Positions 46,455 through 60,229 of a stretch of DNA of 64,000 nt are shown here, in pieces; position 1 is the first letter of the stretch; every line of letters starts with the position of its first letter. A program made the position numbers and the translations under genes. The notes under the pieces are model-generated. The model searched no databases and was not told the origin of the DNA. It saw only the letters and a list, made by a program, of their open reading frames with translations. Origin of the DNA: Epiperipatus broadwayi (lineage: Eukaryota > Onychophora > Udeonychophora > Euonychophora > Peripatidae); NCBI GenBank assembly GCA_028023455.1, contig JAQFVV010000002.1:34301974-34365973 (forward strand). The letters run 5' to 3'.

Positions 46455-47580
46455 CCAAAACAGGAATTGATCTGAGGATCTTTCTGGTGCTCACAGCTCT
46501 GGACTCAATCTTCTTATGAAACTCTGAGAAATAAAGTCATGGGGTTTTTTTTTGCACAATATGGTTTGGCACAGTCGATAGAGTAACATGAAATTGGACA
46601 GTCCCAGGATTAATCCTGATACTCATAATTTTAGTGCTCAAACTTTTTATGAACACTTGATCAATAAAGCCATATGCCTTTTCCATCTTGCACAGTTTGG
46701 AACAGTTGCTTAAGCATCCGATTTGGGACCAGGATGTCCTAGGATTGATTCTGGCACTGAAATTTCTTATGAACTCCTAAGCAATAAAGTCATATTGGTT
46801 TTTTTTTACCATGTGTGGTTTGGCATAATTGAAGAGCATCCACTTGAATCAGGAAGTTCCAGGATGATTCTGACACTCACAAATATTCAAACTTTTATGA
46901 ACTCCTGACCAATAAAGTCATATGCATTTTTTTTTTACCATGTGCAGTTTGGCATAATTGGAAGAGCATTTGATTTGGATCAGGATATTCCAGGATTGGT
47001 TCTGGAACTCACATATACTTCTTAGGAATGTCTGAATAATAACTAAGGCTTGTGCATTTTTTTTTCACCCTGTGTGGTTTGGCAGAGCATTTGAATTGGA
47101 TAAGGAAGCTCCAGGATTGATTCTGGAACTCATAGATACTTCTTACGAATGCCTGAATAATAATAAAGTCGTGCATTTTTTCACCCTATGTAGTTTGGCA
47201 TAGTTGGAAGAGAATTGGTTTGAACAGGAAGTTCCAGGATGATTCTGTCACTCACAAATACTCAAACCTCTTATGAACTCCTGAGCAATTGGGTCATATG
47301 AATTTTTTACTGTGTGCAATTTGGCATAGTTGGAAGAGCATTTGACTTGGATCAGGAAGTTCCAGGATTGATTCTGGAACTCACAGATATTTCTTATGAA
47401 CTCTTGAATAATAATAAATTCATATGCATTTTTACCCTGTGCAGTTTGGCATTGTTGGAAAAGCATTTGACTTGGATCAGGAAGGGTATTGACTTGAATC
47501 AGGAAGTTGCAGGATTCTGGCACTCACAGATACTTAAACCTCTTATGAACTCCTGAGCAATAGGGTATATAACTTTTTCA
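46455..47580 (+). repeat. tandem array of tRNA-like SINE family C (~9 units, ~125 bp)
   Basis: Units begin near 46555, 46690, 46812, 46942, 47072, 47188, 47313 and 47438, with a partial unit before 46555. Each has a box A match TGGCATAGTTGG, 'ggaagttccaggattgattctgg' (B-box-like), 'cttatgaactcctgagcaataa' and a T-rich end. Unit 5 lost its box A spacer and unit 8 has an internal duplication. Short frames on both strands follow the repeat and are not genes. Confidence 0.9.
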
Positions 47581-49225
47581 TTCAAGAGTCTGATGCTCTA
47601 CCATTACATCAAACCATGCTGACCAAATAAGTACATTAATGATTATCACTAATCATTTAGTAGGCTAAAAAGTATCATATTATTCCTAATCCAGATACAA
47701 ATTTTAAACGTCAGCTAAAGATTAATATATGTTGTAAATGGACGTAAATATATGGAATATTTCATCTCTCTTTTTACATGTGTAATTTCTTTTTTTAGAT
47801 ATATTTAAAACTTCCTTCTACTCCATATTCTTGGACCATATGAGTACAGATGTCTGAAAGAGAAAAATGATCCCTTAATCCATCTCATAAAACAGCACTC
47901 ATCAGTAGGCCTAGGCCACAATCTCCTACACATATCATTTTTGAAATGATCATCTTAAGGAATTTGCATTCATGAATCATTAATATCACATATATAATAT
48001 CACTAAATATTCTCAATTTTTAAAAGAAAGTTAGAAAAAAAACCAACATAACTGTTTCATTTTGGGAATCCCTTTTAAGAAAACAAAACATAAATGTTTG
48101 GGTCGAAAGAATGGGTGGATTCATTCCATTCTTTCTCAAATACTATATCTCATGTCTGGAAAAAGTGAGAGTATTCATTTATAATTTATCTTTAAAGCGC
48201 ATGTGCATCGGCTTAATTGCTAATTTCACTATTACAGTATTAAAACATAGCGCTATATAAAATAATATCTCATTAAATAACAGTTTGTAAAAAATAAGTT
48301 ATTGAAGTAATTATTTTATCATATTATTTAAATTTTCTTATAAATATATAAAACTACTTAGAAAATGGGCATTTATGATTAAAGAATAACAATTACGTAA
48401 CAATGAAAGGAAAGCGATTGCTTTTTTTTAATTATGAGATATTTATTATCATTACATTAATAACAATGGTCATAAGAGTAAGATACAATATTGCAAATGA
48501 TTTTACCTTACCACCCTTAAGGCAGAAGGTGATCACCCACATCCCTGTTCATCAGTGTTGCCTAAATATTGAAACTTCCTTTATTAGGCTGAGGACTACA
48601 TGCTTGCTTGTCATGAAAATTGAACCACTACTGCATCTCACTGCATGAGCACCTCCCATGATTTGAGTGTTCATTCTCTATAACTGGCACCTGGATGCTG
48701 TAGCATGAGGTTCCTGTAGGAAGGGGAACAATGTCCAACACTGCACACATCTGAATCCTCTTAACATAAAGCTATAATCGCACTTGAGTTTTTACTCCAA
48801 TAAACTTCAAATCGGCAAAATACCGAATACTTGGAAAAGAGTTAAACAATCATTTTAAAAATTACTTAATTTGTTTTAAATTCAGTAATTCACATTTTAA
48901 AAAAATATCATAAAAAATATTTTTGAATTTCCTATGATAAATAGTCGATTTATTCAGTGCTTGGGTACATATGTAATATAAAGTAGGGAATAAACCTTGA
49001 GTCATGCATGAATTTGCATGCACTCAATTTAAAAAGCAAAAAATCACATATGCTTATAGCTTATTGTTATATAAGCCACCCTTTGTTCACAATACTAATA
49101 TCAGGGCTTTAACCTATTGTGTGCCAAATATATAACTTGACAAATGAATTGTACAAACTTATTCATTCTATAGCAAAAGAGTGATAGAGTCTTATTTTTA
49201 TCCCTTCTTTATATTACAGGCATAG
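47581..49225. other. unassigned stretch
   Basis: A less AT-rich piece at 48500-48760 includes an 81-codon frame (48403-48648) with no recognisable domain; possibly an old transposon fragment. The rest is AT-rich. Confidence 0.35.
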
Positions 49226-49230
49226 TCAAG

Positions 49231-49482
49231 TACTATATATAGTTAAGTAGAGATAAAAGGTGGTTGGAGGGTTGCATTCAATCCTAAGATCTAGGTGCAG
49301 TGCTCTCAGATCCAAAGCTCCTCACTGACAAAGACCAGAAGCCAGAAACTAGTCTGGGGATATTGGATGATTAGGCACTAGATAGGGATTTTATGCACAA
49401 GCCTTCTGGCATCCATTGATTACTCTGGCTGGCACTGAGTGGCACTACTATATGGAGAGTTTTTCCTGTTTTAATACTATAT
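49231..49482 (+). mobile_element. ribozyme family A, 5'-truncated sense copy
   Basis: Runs from 'tagttaagtagagataaaagg' to '...gagagtttttcctgtttta', flanked by tactatata (49232 and ~49478), a possible 8-9-bp target duplication. The ribozyme at ~49310-49367 has core CTGACAA and a damaged stem II, so it is probably inactive. Confidence 0.8.
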
Positions 49483-50393
49483 AAATAAACTATTTATTAT
49501 AGTAAATTCAGAATGTCAATATTTATTTATAATTGCAGGAAGTTAAAAATCAGATTTTATCTCTCTCCTGTTCTAAAATAAATAAGTTTGTGTAATTCAT
49601 TTGTCAAGAAATATATCAGGCACACAATAGGTGAAAACCCTGATTTTAGCATGGTGAGTAAAAGTTGGCATATGTAATGATAAGTTTTATGCATAAATGG
49701 TCTACTTATGCTTTTTTAAAGTGATCCTCACAGATGAATGCATGTGAATCCATGAAAAAATAAAGCTTGAATCTGCACATACCTTATGTATAAAATGTAT
49801 TTTTTTATAATTTACCTTATATTTTTTTTATATGATCATGTTTATGATACTGTACAAAGCTAGTTTTGTAAAGATGAATTTCCTTTCACTGTTTCAATGT
49901 AGAAAACAGGAATTTAAAATTTGACTACATCTGATAAAATTGTCAGTTTAATCTAACTGAAATGCAAGTGGTAGTTCATAAGTACTGCCATTCTTATATA
50001 TATATATATATAAATTATAACTTTTTGGGCTGTATCGTGTATTATTTTCCATTAAACACTGATATTTCGTTGAACTAGTATCCTCTATTATCAAGGTTAA
50101 CTTTTGAAAAAAAAATCGTTAGATCTCAAATAATAACGTGACTGTGCGAGATGAGAAATGAGATTCAACTTGAAGTAGTTCAGCATTCACAATATGAGGT
50201 TTATCAAAATGTTTATTTCCCTCAATATTTCCACCTATTAATTTTAAGTTAATATTATATAAAATGAGAGGTTTTCACATAGCTGGAATACATTGTGATT
50301 CATCAGCCATATTTAAACCAGTAGGTCTCTTTAATATTTCAATTGACTCTCTCATGGTTCTTAAATCATATCTTTCCATCATACAACTGTGAA

Positions 50394-50434
50394 AACATTA
50401 AATATATATATATATATATAATCAATAAAGCAAT
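50394..50434 (+). repeat. direct repeat flanking the 4.27-kb element, left
   Basis: 'aacattaaat', (AT)n, 'aatcaataaagcaa' is repeated at 54782-54821 just beyond the other end of the element. Confidence 0.8.
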
Positions 50435-50470
50435 ATATATATATATATATATGATATATATATATATATA

Positions 50471-53400
50471 TTGTACCCTCACTTCTCGATATATGATATA
50501 ATTTAAAATATGACTAGCTCAATAAAATCATTATGCTCAGCTAAAATATGTACAACTATCTTTAATATATTTTTATAATATTATAACTTATCAGATTTAT
50601 TACAAACTTATCAAAAATTAATATAGTTCAATATTATGTACTACTTAAATAAATACTTACTAAAATCATGAGACTGTGAAGTGAAGTTACAATTGGTAAT
50701 TGGACTTACATTGAGTCAATGTCTTTCCAAGACACTGTCTCAATGGCATAAGATTACTATTACTTCTAATTATCTTATTACTAACTCTACAGCACTCTTA
50801 TGACTTTTATAAATGAACTATCTTTAATAATAATAAATAAATAAATCTCAATCTTTTGTTAAGGAAATATAATTAAAGGATCTCAGGTTCTTCTAATTAT
50901 CTTAAAGTAATAATAATTATTCATGTAGATAGGAATGATAAGGGATTTAATATCAAACCTAAATACACCTAACTTATTTTAATAACAATAACTAATAATA
51001 ATAATCTTTAGTGTATAGCTTAATCTTATCTATTGGATTATACTTTTAATCATTAAGAAAATAAGTAAATCATATACATGTCTTTCATTTCCATATAGTA
51101 TCTTAATTTTAAAATATACCAAAATATTATAATTTAATAATCTGTGGCAATAAATAATATTATACTCTTATATTGTGCATTATAATTACTTTATGACCAT
51201 TGTAATATTATAAGTTAATGTCAATCAATTTCTATAAATTATATTAAGAAAATATTGTGTTTCTTTCTCAAATAATAAAATAATAAATTCATATTGTGCA
51301 AATATTATGTTTATTCAAATTATCTGTTGTCAAATGCTGTGGTGTAAAATAATGAATTCGACACATCTTTTAAACAACTTAACAAATTTATTTACATCAA
51401 CTTTAACATATAACTTATTTACACTATTTACATTTACAAATGGAACTACAGAAAATAAAACAAAAATAAGGAAAATGATAATACAAGATTTTACACTGTT
51501 ACTATTTCCATAATCATAAATAGATAATTTATACATTTATTAACTGTTCTATCAATAACATTTAATTAAGTTTATGACTTTAAATTTTAACAAAACATCA
51601 TTTGTTATCAATTAATATAAGAAAAGGTTTAGGTGACATATCATTCATGTAGCATATATGTAAATAAACAGACTTTAACAATTAAAATGCTACTTCACTG
51701 AAGTCTTACTGCTATTTAGATTATAAGGTACTAGTATGTATTACAGTTATTATTAATATTACTCAAAGATCAATTAATGTATAAACTAATATAACTTTGA
51801 AATATAATAACAATTATTGATTATAATTATTTATGTCCTTCTGATGTAATGTCATACTACATGTCTTATCAAAATATGCAATACGTATATGTTTTTCTAA
51901 AACAATATTTTAGATTATTCAACAATTTCAAATTTTTATAATGTATTATATTAAATAAAATTCTATGATTCTTTTAATGTTTAAACTATTACTCTTCTTT
52001 ACTTGTTATTCTTATTCCTTCTTAATAAACTTCTATCTACAAAAGTTATTTTAACCTTATTTAATTCAGAAAAACAAATGACCAATTTTAAACAAAATAA
52101 TAATAACGATCCAAACTCTCTTATACCTCATCTTCTATATACAAAAAGCCTTCAATCAAAATATAAATTTCTATGTAAAATTAACTTACTTATCTAATAA
52201 AATAAAAAATAAAATATAGATTTTTATATCTCTTACTAACTTGAAAAGAAAAATAAATAACTTACACTAATAATACATCTAATTCCTAATATTGTAACAG
52301 AAACATTAAAATTTATTCACGAAAGAATCATATAATTATTTCTAGGTTCTCATATTATGTTGTACTAAATTTACATCATTAATTTAAAATATGCATATTA
52401 AAATAAAACTGCTATTATTAATCTTATGCGTGTATATTATTTAAATATTAATGCATTCATTCAACAATCAAATAACATTTGGTTGATCTAAAGAAAACAT
52501 AGTAAATACATCAAATTATTATTATTACATAATTTTTACCATAAATGATACTTCAATGTACAGTCCTTCACACGATGTCCTCCAAGATTTCAGTTTTACA
52601 AAATAATTTCACATTTACACTCAACAATTATTCTTTAAAATATTACGTGTTGTATAGTTATAAAATAAACTTTATGCAATAAAATATTATATTAATATTT
52701 AACTTTTTTTTTTAAAAGATGTAAATGTACCTTTCCTATCTTTAATAAATCAATATTTAATTAAATATTTATGTTAGTTAATAAATAAAACATATTACAT
52801 AAAATCCAACGGCTTCCAGCTATAATTGTTCTTTTTCCTAGGCACAAGTTTTCACCAAACATTACTTCCTTTTCCGGTATATCACGTGTTTTTAAAAAGT
52901 TTTTATGGAATAAAAATGAAACGTTCTTTTTTTAAAAAAATAAAAAATAAAAATCAAAGTCAGTTCCACCATAAGAATAAAATAATAATTAAAATAGTTT
53001 ATAGGATCCGTATTCCTTTCTTTAAGAAAAATTATTTAAAAGTTATTATTTTAGAATTAGTCAATAGTTTATAAATTCTTTTTTAATTGTTCTAAAATTG
53101 ACTTGGATATCCACGTATATTTTTTATTTGCGCATTCCTTAACGAATATTTAGGTAAGATTAATTATTAAAATCTGAACATTTTATTTATAGGTATTTCT
53201 TTACCCATTAAATTTCCAATATTTGCCTTTTAAAATTGTTAAAATTTAGTCTTTTAAACCATAAAGACTTCACAAGGCAAGTATTTATGTAATCATTATT
53301 ATTTACCATCTTTACTAAGTTATATACTTAGATTTATAATTCACAAATACTTTCTTCATAAAGAAGTATTTCTCATTCTTTTAAATATCTATTTTATAAA

Positions 53401-54742
53401 AAATAATTACCATTAGCTTTTAAATTTATACAAAGTCCAACGTATTACTTTTATGCATCTAATAACTCTCCTAGTTAATCCAGCATCTGTTAAATTTTTA
53501 GTATAAAGTCTCCAATACATTTCATCCTTATACGATGTTTCCATGACTATTTGATAGTAAATTGAGCTTTGATCAAGACGATAGGAAATTATAATTAAAA
53601 TTAACACTGCATGTTTGTCGGTAAACTTTTATAAATTATTTTAAAAAAACTACTCTCTTATAATTTTAAAATGATTTTGAGAGGTCTATAATTACTTAGC
53701 TATTTCTAATAGCACACTTTACTTTAAGAATTTCAATCACTATCCCTCTCCAAACAATTGAACCTTGGTTTTATACCCGAAGAAACTCCTCACTTGATTG
53801 GTGAATTAAACAATCAACTTGCTAGCTTATTTACATATTTTACCAACAAGATAGAATTAAAAATAAATAATGACTTATTTAATATTTATTATTTATCACA
53901 TTATTAAATTCTTAAATTAATCTTTGTCATTTATTTAAATCTATTAAACATTTTTTTAAAATATACTTTCTTACTTAATTTCACTTTTAACTTTTATAAG
54001 ATTATTTTTATAAACAAACTAAGTCTATTTTTATTCGTTATGTTTTAGAGCAGTATTTTAAAAATCAGATTTAATATTTCACATTAATTATTTTTATTTT
54101 TATCTCATGATAACCAAAATAATATTTACAAATTTTATAACAGAATTTTAAAAATAGCTTTGCAACTTTACTAAAAAACTCCCAAGCATGTGTGTATGTG
54201 TCTAACTAACATCTGTTTTACAACAGAGCTACAAACGCTTGTAATAATCTAAAAATAAACTAACAATTCATTTTTTAAAAATAAATATTTTTAAAATAAA
54301 TAATATCTTATAACAATTTTTAAAATAATAATTCGATATTATTAAAATCAAATATTAATCTTCTATCATGTACTACTAATAATTAAAATATTTATATTCA
54401 TTTATTAAATATTAATTTTTATCAACAATAAATATATGCATTTAATTTTAACTTGTCTTTTTAAAACTTTTAACTTTAAACAGTTATTTATTAAATTTAT
54501 TAATGCAGTATTGCTTATGGCCAGTTTTCCCAACCATATACCATTATCATTCCCATTGAAACGTCTCTCTCAAACATCAGCACAATTTTTACATATCAAA
54601 TACTCATGAATTACTTTAATTACACTTTTTTAAAAGATTATCATAAATAAATTAACATCATATAGCTAAATATATCTTAAATTTAAAATTTTTTAAATAA
54701 ATGGATACAACAATTTATGGAGACCCATACAAAAGGGCACAA
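50471..54742 (+). mobile_element. 4.27-kb non-coding element with TIR-like ends, copy 2
   Basis: Begins TTGTACCCTC and ends AAGGGCACAA inside TA runs, colinear with 1497-5746 in the same orientation and with scattered substitutions and small indels. The small frames inside (e.g. 52826-53074) are not preserved in copy 1, so no protein is inferred. ~80% AT. Confidence 0.8.
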
Positions 54743-54781
54743 TATATATATATATATATATATTCATATGATATATATATA

Positions 54782-54821
54782 ACATTAAATATATATATAT
54801 ATATATAATCAATAAAGCAAG
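54782..54821 (+). repeat. direct repeat flanking the 4.27-kb element, right
   Basis: Partner of 50394-50434. Together they look like an unusually long target duplication or a pre-existing tandem repeat into which the element inserted. Confidence 0.8.
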
Positions 54822-54870
54822 TCATATATAACTTGATATTGTTTTTATATTACAAAATCATATAACATAA

Positions 54871-55412
54871 CTATACTAGTCAAAAAATACAATTTTTTTT
54901 AAAAAATTCTTCCATAACCATGGTTTGATCTATTAACAAATAGATTTTTTCAAATGAATTTCAACAAGATGTTGACAATATATATATATATATAAACAAA
55001 ATATCCTTCCCATCATTCACTTCAAAATCCAAATTTCTTTCACATCAAAGGATGCATGCCTTCATGAGATTGATACTCTCAGATGCAAAATATTTTATCA
55101 TTAAAGTTTCTTTTACTTTTCCATTTACTTTTGAAAATGCAGAGGTTATCTTTAAAAAAAGTAAATTGAAGAGTAAAAGAAATTTTGATGATAAAATATT
55201 TTGAATCTGAGGCCATCAATAACTTAGGAAAACATTCTTTGATTCTAAAGGAAGTTGGGTTTTGAAGAAAATGATGGGAAGGCTATTTTGTTTGGTATAC
55301 CTATATGTGGTATGTTTAATTGAATTTGATTTGAAAAGGTCTATTTGTTAATCTATGAAACCATGGTTATAGAAGAATTTTAGTATAATTTAGTTTTTTT
55401 GGCTAGTATATA
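54871..55412. mobile_element. 540-bp foldback element
   Basis: Inverted arms of ~250 bp (about 54872-55130 and 55160-55412, moderately diverged) around a ~25-bp loop. Tips TATACTAG...AAAAAA. Shared blocks include 'ataaccatggttt', 'ccttcccatcatt' and 'aaaatattttatcat'. Non-coding and unrelated to ribozyme families A and B. Confidence 0.8.
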
Positions 55413-55423
55413 TATATGTCATA

Positions 55424-56010
55424 ATATTTTAAATACAGGCACTCTTCACATACCTGGAGTCTAATTGTAAATATAGGGGATTTGAACTCAGACTTTCAAG
55501 CATCCTTCAACAATCCATACTATCTCATACCACTGATACACCTGACCACGTACATGCAGAAAAGATAAATAATCACCAATATACATATTTCATGCTAAAC
55601 CAGCACTCATCAGTTGGTCCAGATTATCATCTCATATATATATATAATCAGTGATCAGTTTATATTAAGATAGCAAATCTTAATATTTTAATGGACAGGT
55701 TTCAATCCACTCCAACCTCGAATTCTTCAGCCATTCATTGAAAATCTGATAATGGAAAGTCCAAATCCCAAGCTGATGCCAATATTATTACCATGCCCAT
55801 GTTGACCTAAAGTCATTCTGACCCCTCATGTATAAGACCTTATCCATTTAAATACATAGAAGAGGAATGAACAGGATATACGAAAATGTAAGAAATAAAT
55901 ATATTGGCGATTATTTATTATTTCTACATGTATGTGGTCATGCGTATCAGTGGTATGAGATAGTATGGATTAAGGGTGCTTGAAAATCTGAGTTCAAATT
56001 CCCTATATTT
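55424..56010 (-). mobile_element. hammerhead-SINE family B, most complete copy
   Basis: In antisense from the left: 3' tail (ttttaaatacaggcac), B-box-like end (ggggatttgaactcag), 'ccactgatacacctgaccacgt', the ribozyme (55569-55627), 'ctgatcagtttatattaaga', and the ~200-bp body ending near 55900. A sense B-box-like end (55930-56008) follows, so the element is flanked by inverted tRNA-like modules. Confidence 0.85.
55569..55627 (-). ncRNA. type I hammerhead ribozyme, family B, intact-looking
   Basis: Minus strand: outer stem I ATAATC/GATTAT, inner CCAA/TTGG, CTGATGA (55613-55607), stem II GTGCT/AGCAT (G-U closing), GAAA (55591-55588), short helix III, cleavage triplet ATA directly before TTGG. 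The outer stem differs from the 41509 copy on both strands yet still pairs. Confidence 0.85.
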
Positions 56011-58572
56011 ATATATATATATCATAAACAATGTAATTGATATATGTGTGCAATATATACATTACTTGTAATTGTCCATGTGAATGAATTATGATCAAAA
56101 TAAATAATTCCTGCTCTAATATTTTATTATACAAACATCCACAACGACCCAACTTGCAAGCAAATATAAAAAAATCAATTTGGCTAAAAGTTAACTATAA
56201 TTGAAAAATGAATCGAAGTTCTCCGTGGCTTTCCAATTCATTGTTAACATTCAAGGCATATATCAACATATAAATCTATATTTTTAACACCTCCGTTATT
56301 TTGCTAGATTACTTTTTAAAAAAAATAATAATTATTGATTTAATTACTTTGTGTGCAATATGTAAATAAAATATAATTATTTATATTTTTTGTTTCTAAT
56401 TTTATTTCCAATTTTTTTGTATTAATAATGAGAAATGAACATTCTCAGGTTTAATGAAACGTAAATGAAAAACGACTTTAAACTATTTTGTAAATGTAAT
56501 TTATTTTTTATTATTATTCAAAATCATTTTGAAGAAAATAAAAAAAATCCATTCCTCTCCGCTTTCAATGTGGTTCTAATTACATCCAATCTTGAGGATA
56601 CACTTGACTAGTTGTTTTGAGTTGTTTCATAAAAATATCGATGTGAATTTTGTTTTGAAAACATAAAATAAATATTTTAGAAAATTGATTGACAGATTTA
56701 CTGTTTAAATAATTGCTTTTTCTTCTTACATTTCTTAAATAAATGAGAATTTATCATACAGAAGAATTAAGAAAGAATATACATTTGTGCAAAAACGTTG
56801 GCTACGTCTAGTCTGAGTAAAATAAATAAAAATTTAAATTTGGTCAATTGAATTAAATTGTTGTGTTCAACCTTCTAAAGGTTCTCAAATATCAAATGAT
56901 CTCTATGATTTTTTTTTTCTTTTAATAAACAGATGAATATAACTATAAGTGTAAATAAACACATCTTGCATAATAGACACTTCATTTTAAAAGATACTTA
57001 AAAGCAAGCTTTATATACACAGAAAAAAGTGATATTTTTTATGTCCAAAAAAAAATTTTTTTTTTTTTTTCAAATATAATCAATCACTCACAAAAGAAAT
57101 AATATTTTATTACTCTTAAGTTTGAGAATTGAAATAATTTGTTTTTGGCTGTCCAATTTTACGAATCGAGTATTAATTACATTATTTAACTTGGGTTTAA
57201 AAAATTATTCTGGATATGCCACTTTTTCTCCAGCCAACATTTGTAGTAGGAATTGTCTCATTAATGCTTTTAAAAGTGATTTTTTTTTTTTAATGAATAT
57301 TTTTCTTTTCCTTCTTTATAGAAATAATAATTATTATTATTCAAGCATAAGCTTTGATTCAAGAGTAGATTGAATATCTAAAGATAAAATTATGTACTTA
57401 AGCAATAATGCTTCATAATTATTACGAGTAGTTAATGATGTTTCCTATGTCTTATCTAAATTTGTTCTAACATTTCCTTCCTGTTCAAGACGTCATAAAT
57501 TTTAGTGAATCCTGATACATTGTACAGGCTTAATTAACACTTGCATATATGTAATATATGCGGGATTCGAACTCAGACTTTCACACGACCTACTGATACT
57601 TAAATGAAAATGATAAGACCGCGATTTTTTGCATCATCAGGATAGGGAAAAAAATAAACACGAGGAAAATATTTGCGATTGTATGCTGATATTAGACTGG
57701 AAAGCAATCTGATAGCGTTGTCAAATAAATCTTGACATTTCTACAACTATTTTTTATGTGATAAGATAAGGTGTCTTATTAAAAAGATCCAAGATGATGA
57801 TTATATGCTTGTCTATAGTTCATAGCAAAGCCTTGCAAAAATAAATAAATAACGAATATCCGTCTGGGTCAATACATATATATTATTTATAAAGTTGAAT
57901 AATGTTATTTAATCAACTAGACAAGGGTTAACTAAATTTAAGTTACTTATGAAATGAAACATAAGAGCTTTTATAATCTCTTGAGACTATTTTAAAGATT
58001 TCCAAGAGGTATCATAATTTATTTTCTTTCTACTTTCTTCATTTTAAAATATTTATAAAATCATTATATAAATCTTTTATAAAAGTACTGACTTAATTCT
58101 ATCAGTTGTTTTTTTCTTTTTAATAGTAGGTTTTTTAAAGAAAAAGAAGTCAAAGAAAGAATTAAATTATCCAGTTAAGTTAGTTTCTTGACTTTTAAAA
58201 TACCTAAAAAATGTAATCGTTTTTTAAGTACTAAAATCTGCATAAAATATTAATCTTAAAATCACGTTATTGTTTTAAAACTAATAGTGTATTATACATA
58301 TATTCTAAATATGATATGAAGACTTCTCATAAAGTATTTTAAGAATGGTCTCCTTTGAATATTATAAACTGCATTTATGAAGTAATTTACCTTAATATCT
58401 GTCATAGTTCTGAGCTGTTGAATAAACACAAAACCACATGCTTATAATATGTATATATTAAAATTTCTTTACACATGTATAATCAAAATTGAGAATTGAA
58501 AGGTTTAGTCTTTGATTTTAATAATTTATAATGAGATACAATTTAAATTTAATCTAAGGAGAAGGTAATCAA
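56011..58572. other. unassigned AT-rich stretch
   Basis: Contains a small tRNA-like scrap at 57560-57590 (gggattcgaactcaga, antisense B-box). No gene seen; the 83-codon frame at 57122-57373 has no recognisable feature. Confidence 0.4.
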
Positions 58573-58895
58573 ACCTCCATACATGTGCCATCCTACAATA
58601 TTCAATTAGCGATGTTAAATACAAGTAAACTCTTGATCCAAGTCACAAGATAATGACTTTGAAATGATAAGAATGGCTATCTTATCTTTGTATGCAGATT
58701 CAATTATATAGGATATAAAAAAATGTAAATAAAGTGAATAATTTAATATATCAAAGATGCTTATGATTTGCCTATATAATTACATAGATAGTCATTCTTA
58801 TCTTTTCAAAGTCTTTATCTTGTGACTAGATGAAAAGTTTACTAGTGTTTAACATCATAATTGAATATTATAGTATGGACATGTGTAGAGGTTAA
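58573..58895. mobile_element. family H inverted repeat
   Basis: Arms of ~125 bp, 58573-58711 and 58770-58895, share 'aatattcaatta', 'gtcacaagataa', 'gataagaatg' and 'aattatatagg'. Related single arms occur at 32340-32545 (plus) and 62275-62370 (minus). Confidence 0.75.
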
Positions 58896-59317
58896 ATTCT
58901 ATCTGGATACTGCACTAATAAAAATTTCTTGATTATCAATTTAGATTAACAAATGAAATGTATTATTATAAATATAGAAATGAAACTACAGGAATAAAAA
59001 ATCATTTTGTAGTTAATAATCTTTCATTAAACTTTACATATCAGGATAAATTTTTTTATCTAAATATCAATAATTAATTATTCCTGCGGCAGAGTTCAAT
59101 GCCCGTGGATCATATTACCAGCTTTGTTACTTCTGGTATTCATGCTTTTTCAACTCCCTGAGGTTTTGATCAAGTTTAATAATTATTCTAGATTGTTTTG
59201 CTGTTTTTTACAAATCTCTTCTCATTTCAGTTATTTACTTTACATAAATATGGGAAATATATCAGAAAGATCGAAATTTAAATAATATACACTAATATCC
59301 TCTTATTTTTTCTTCCA

Positions 59318-59410
59318 AAGTGTAAGCTTGTGGTTAAGACCTGTAGAGGTCCCTACATTTGCATTTTCAAGCACACATGCTTAAAGTTTATTGCCTTAGT
59401 AAACATTACT
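59318..59410. mobile_element. short dispersed repeat family D, copy 2
   Basis: Near-identical to 22620-22735 over ~90 bp, ending at the same 'ttattgccttagtaaa-attactt'. Confidence 0.7.
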
Positions 59411-60229
59411 TTTGAATAAATGAAAATCAAATTTACATCTAGATTGAATTGATTAGTTTGCTTTTTCCCAGATTTATAAGCTTAAATTAAATTTTTTCTT
59501 TGAAGTATTTGACGAGTTTTATTAAATGGCCCAGATTCTTTGCCACATTAAGATTGTACATTAAATTTCTTATCAGATTGAGATTGTTCATCAAATTTCT
59601 CAATATGTGTCAGAAAATTTGATTTTTACTCTTGTAAATATTAATAATATAAATGTTTGAGCATTTATACAGAAAAAGTAACCAATTATTTTATCTAAAT
59701 ACTTTTATTTGTGACTAGCATACTTTTGATATATGACATACCATATTCATAGCTCATTCACTTCTTTAGGGTTCCTAGTCCGTAAATATGCTTGATATTT
59801 TTATTCATTAATTAATTTCATTTAAATTTATTATTTTATTATTCAGAAATATTTAAATATCTTCATAATGCCCACTTCTTTGATAAGGAGATACTAGATT
59901 CTTTCTTGTTTATAGCAAATCTATTTTTAGCTGTCATCCAAGCCTCTTTGACATTTCATTTTCTGTCTTCCTTTTTGGTACAAATAAATTTCATAAGTTG
60001 AAATGTTTCTGTATAAATGCCCAAATGCTTATATTATTAATATAACATTCACAGAGAAAAGAGATAAAAGTTTTGGTCTTACAGATGTTGTAAAAGTTTT
60101 TAAGCCTCATTTATTTTAATTTTCTATGTGATACTTTCTTAAAAATTTAAATTCCATTTGTTTTAAGATTAAAAAGATCATTTTTAATGTTTCCATAATT
60201 TGAATGTCTTTTGCACATTCCCTAGTGAC
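59411..60229. other. unassigned AT-rich stretch
   Basis: No gene or repeat recognised. Confidence 0.4.

Noticed and set aside
47248-47556. Overlapping 80-91-codon frames on both strands
   Set aside because: They follow the tandem SINE units and recur with the repeat.
46455-47580. CRISPR-like array appearance
   Set aside because: Units diverge along their whole length, have no constant repeat with variable spacers, and match a dispersed SINE.
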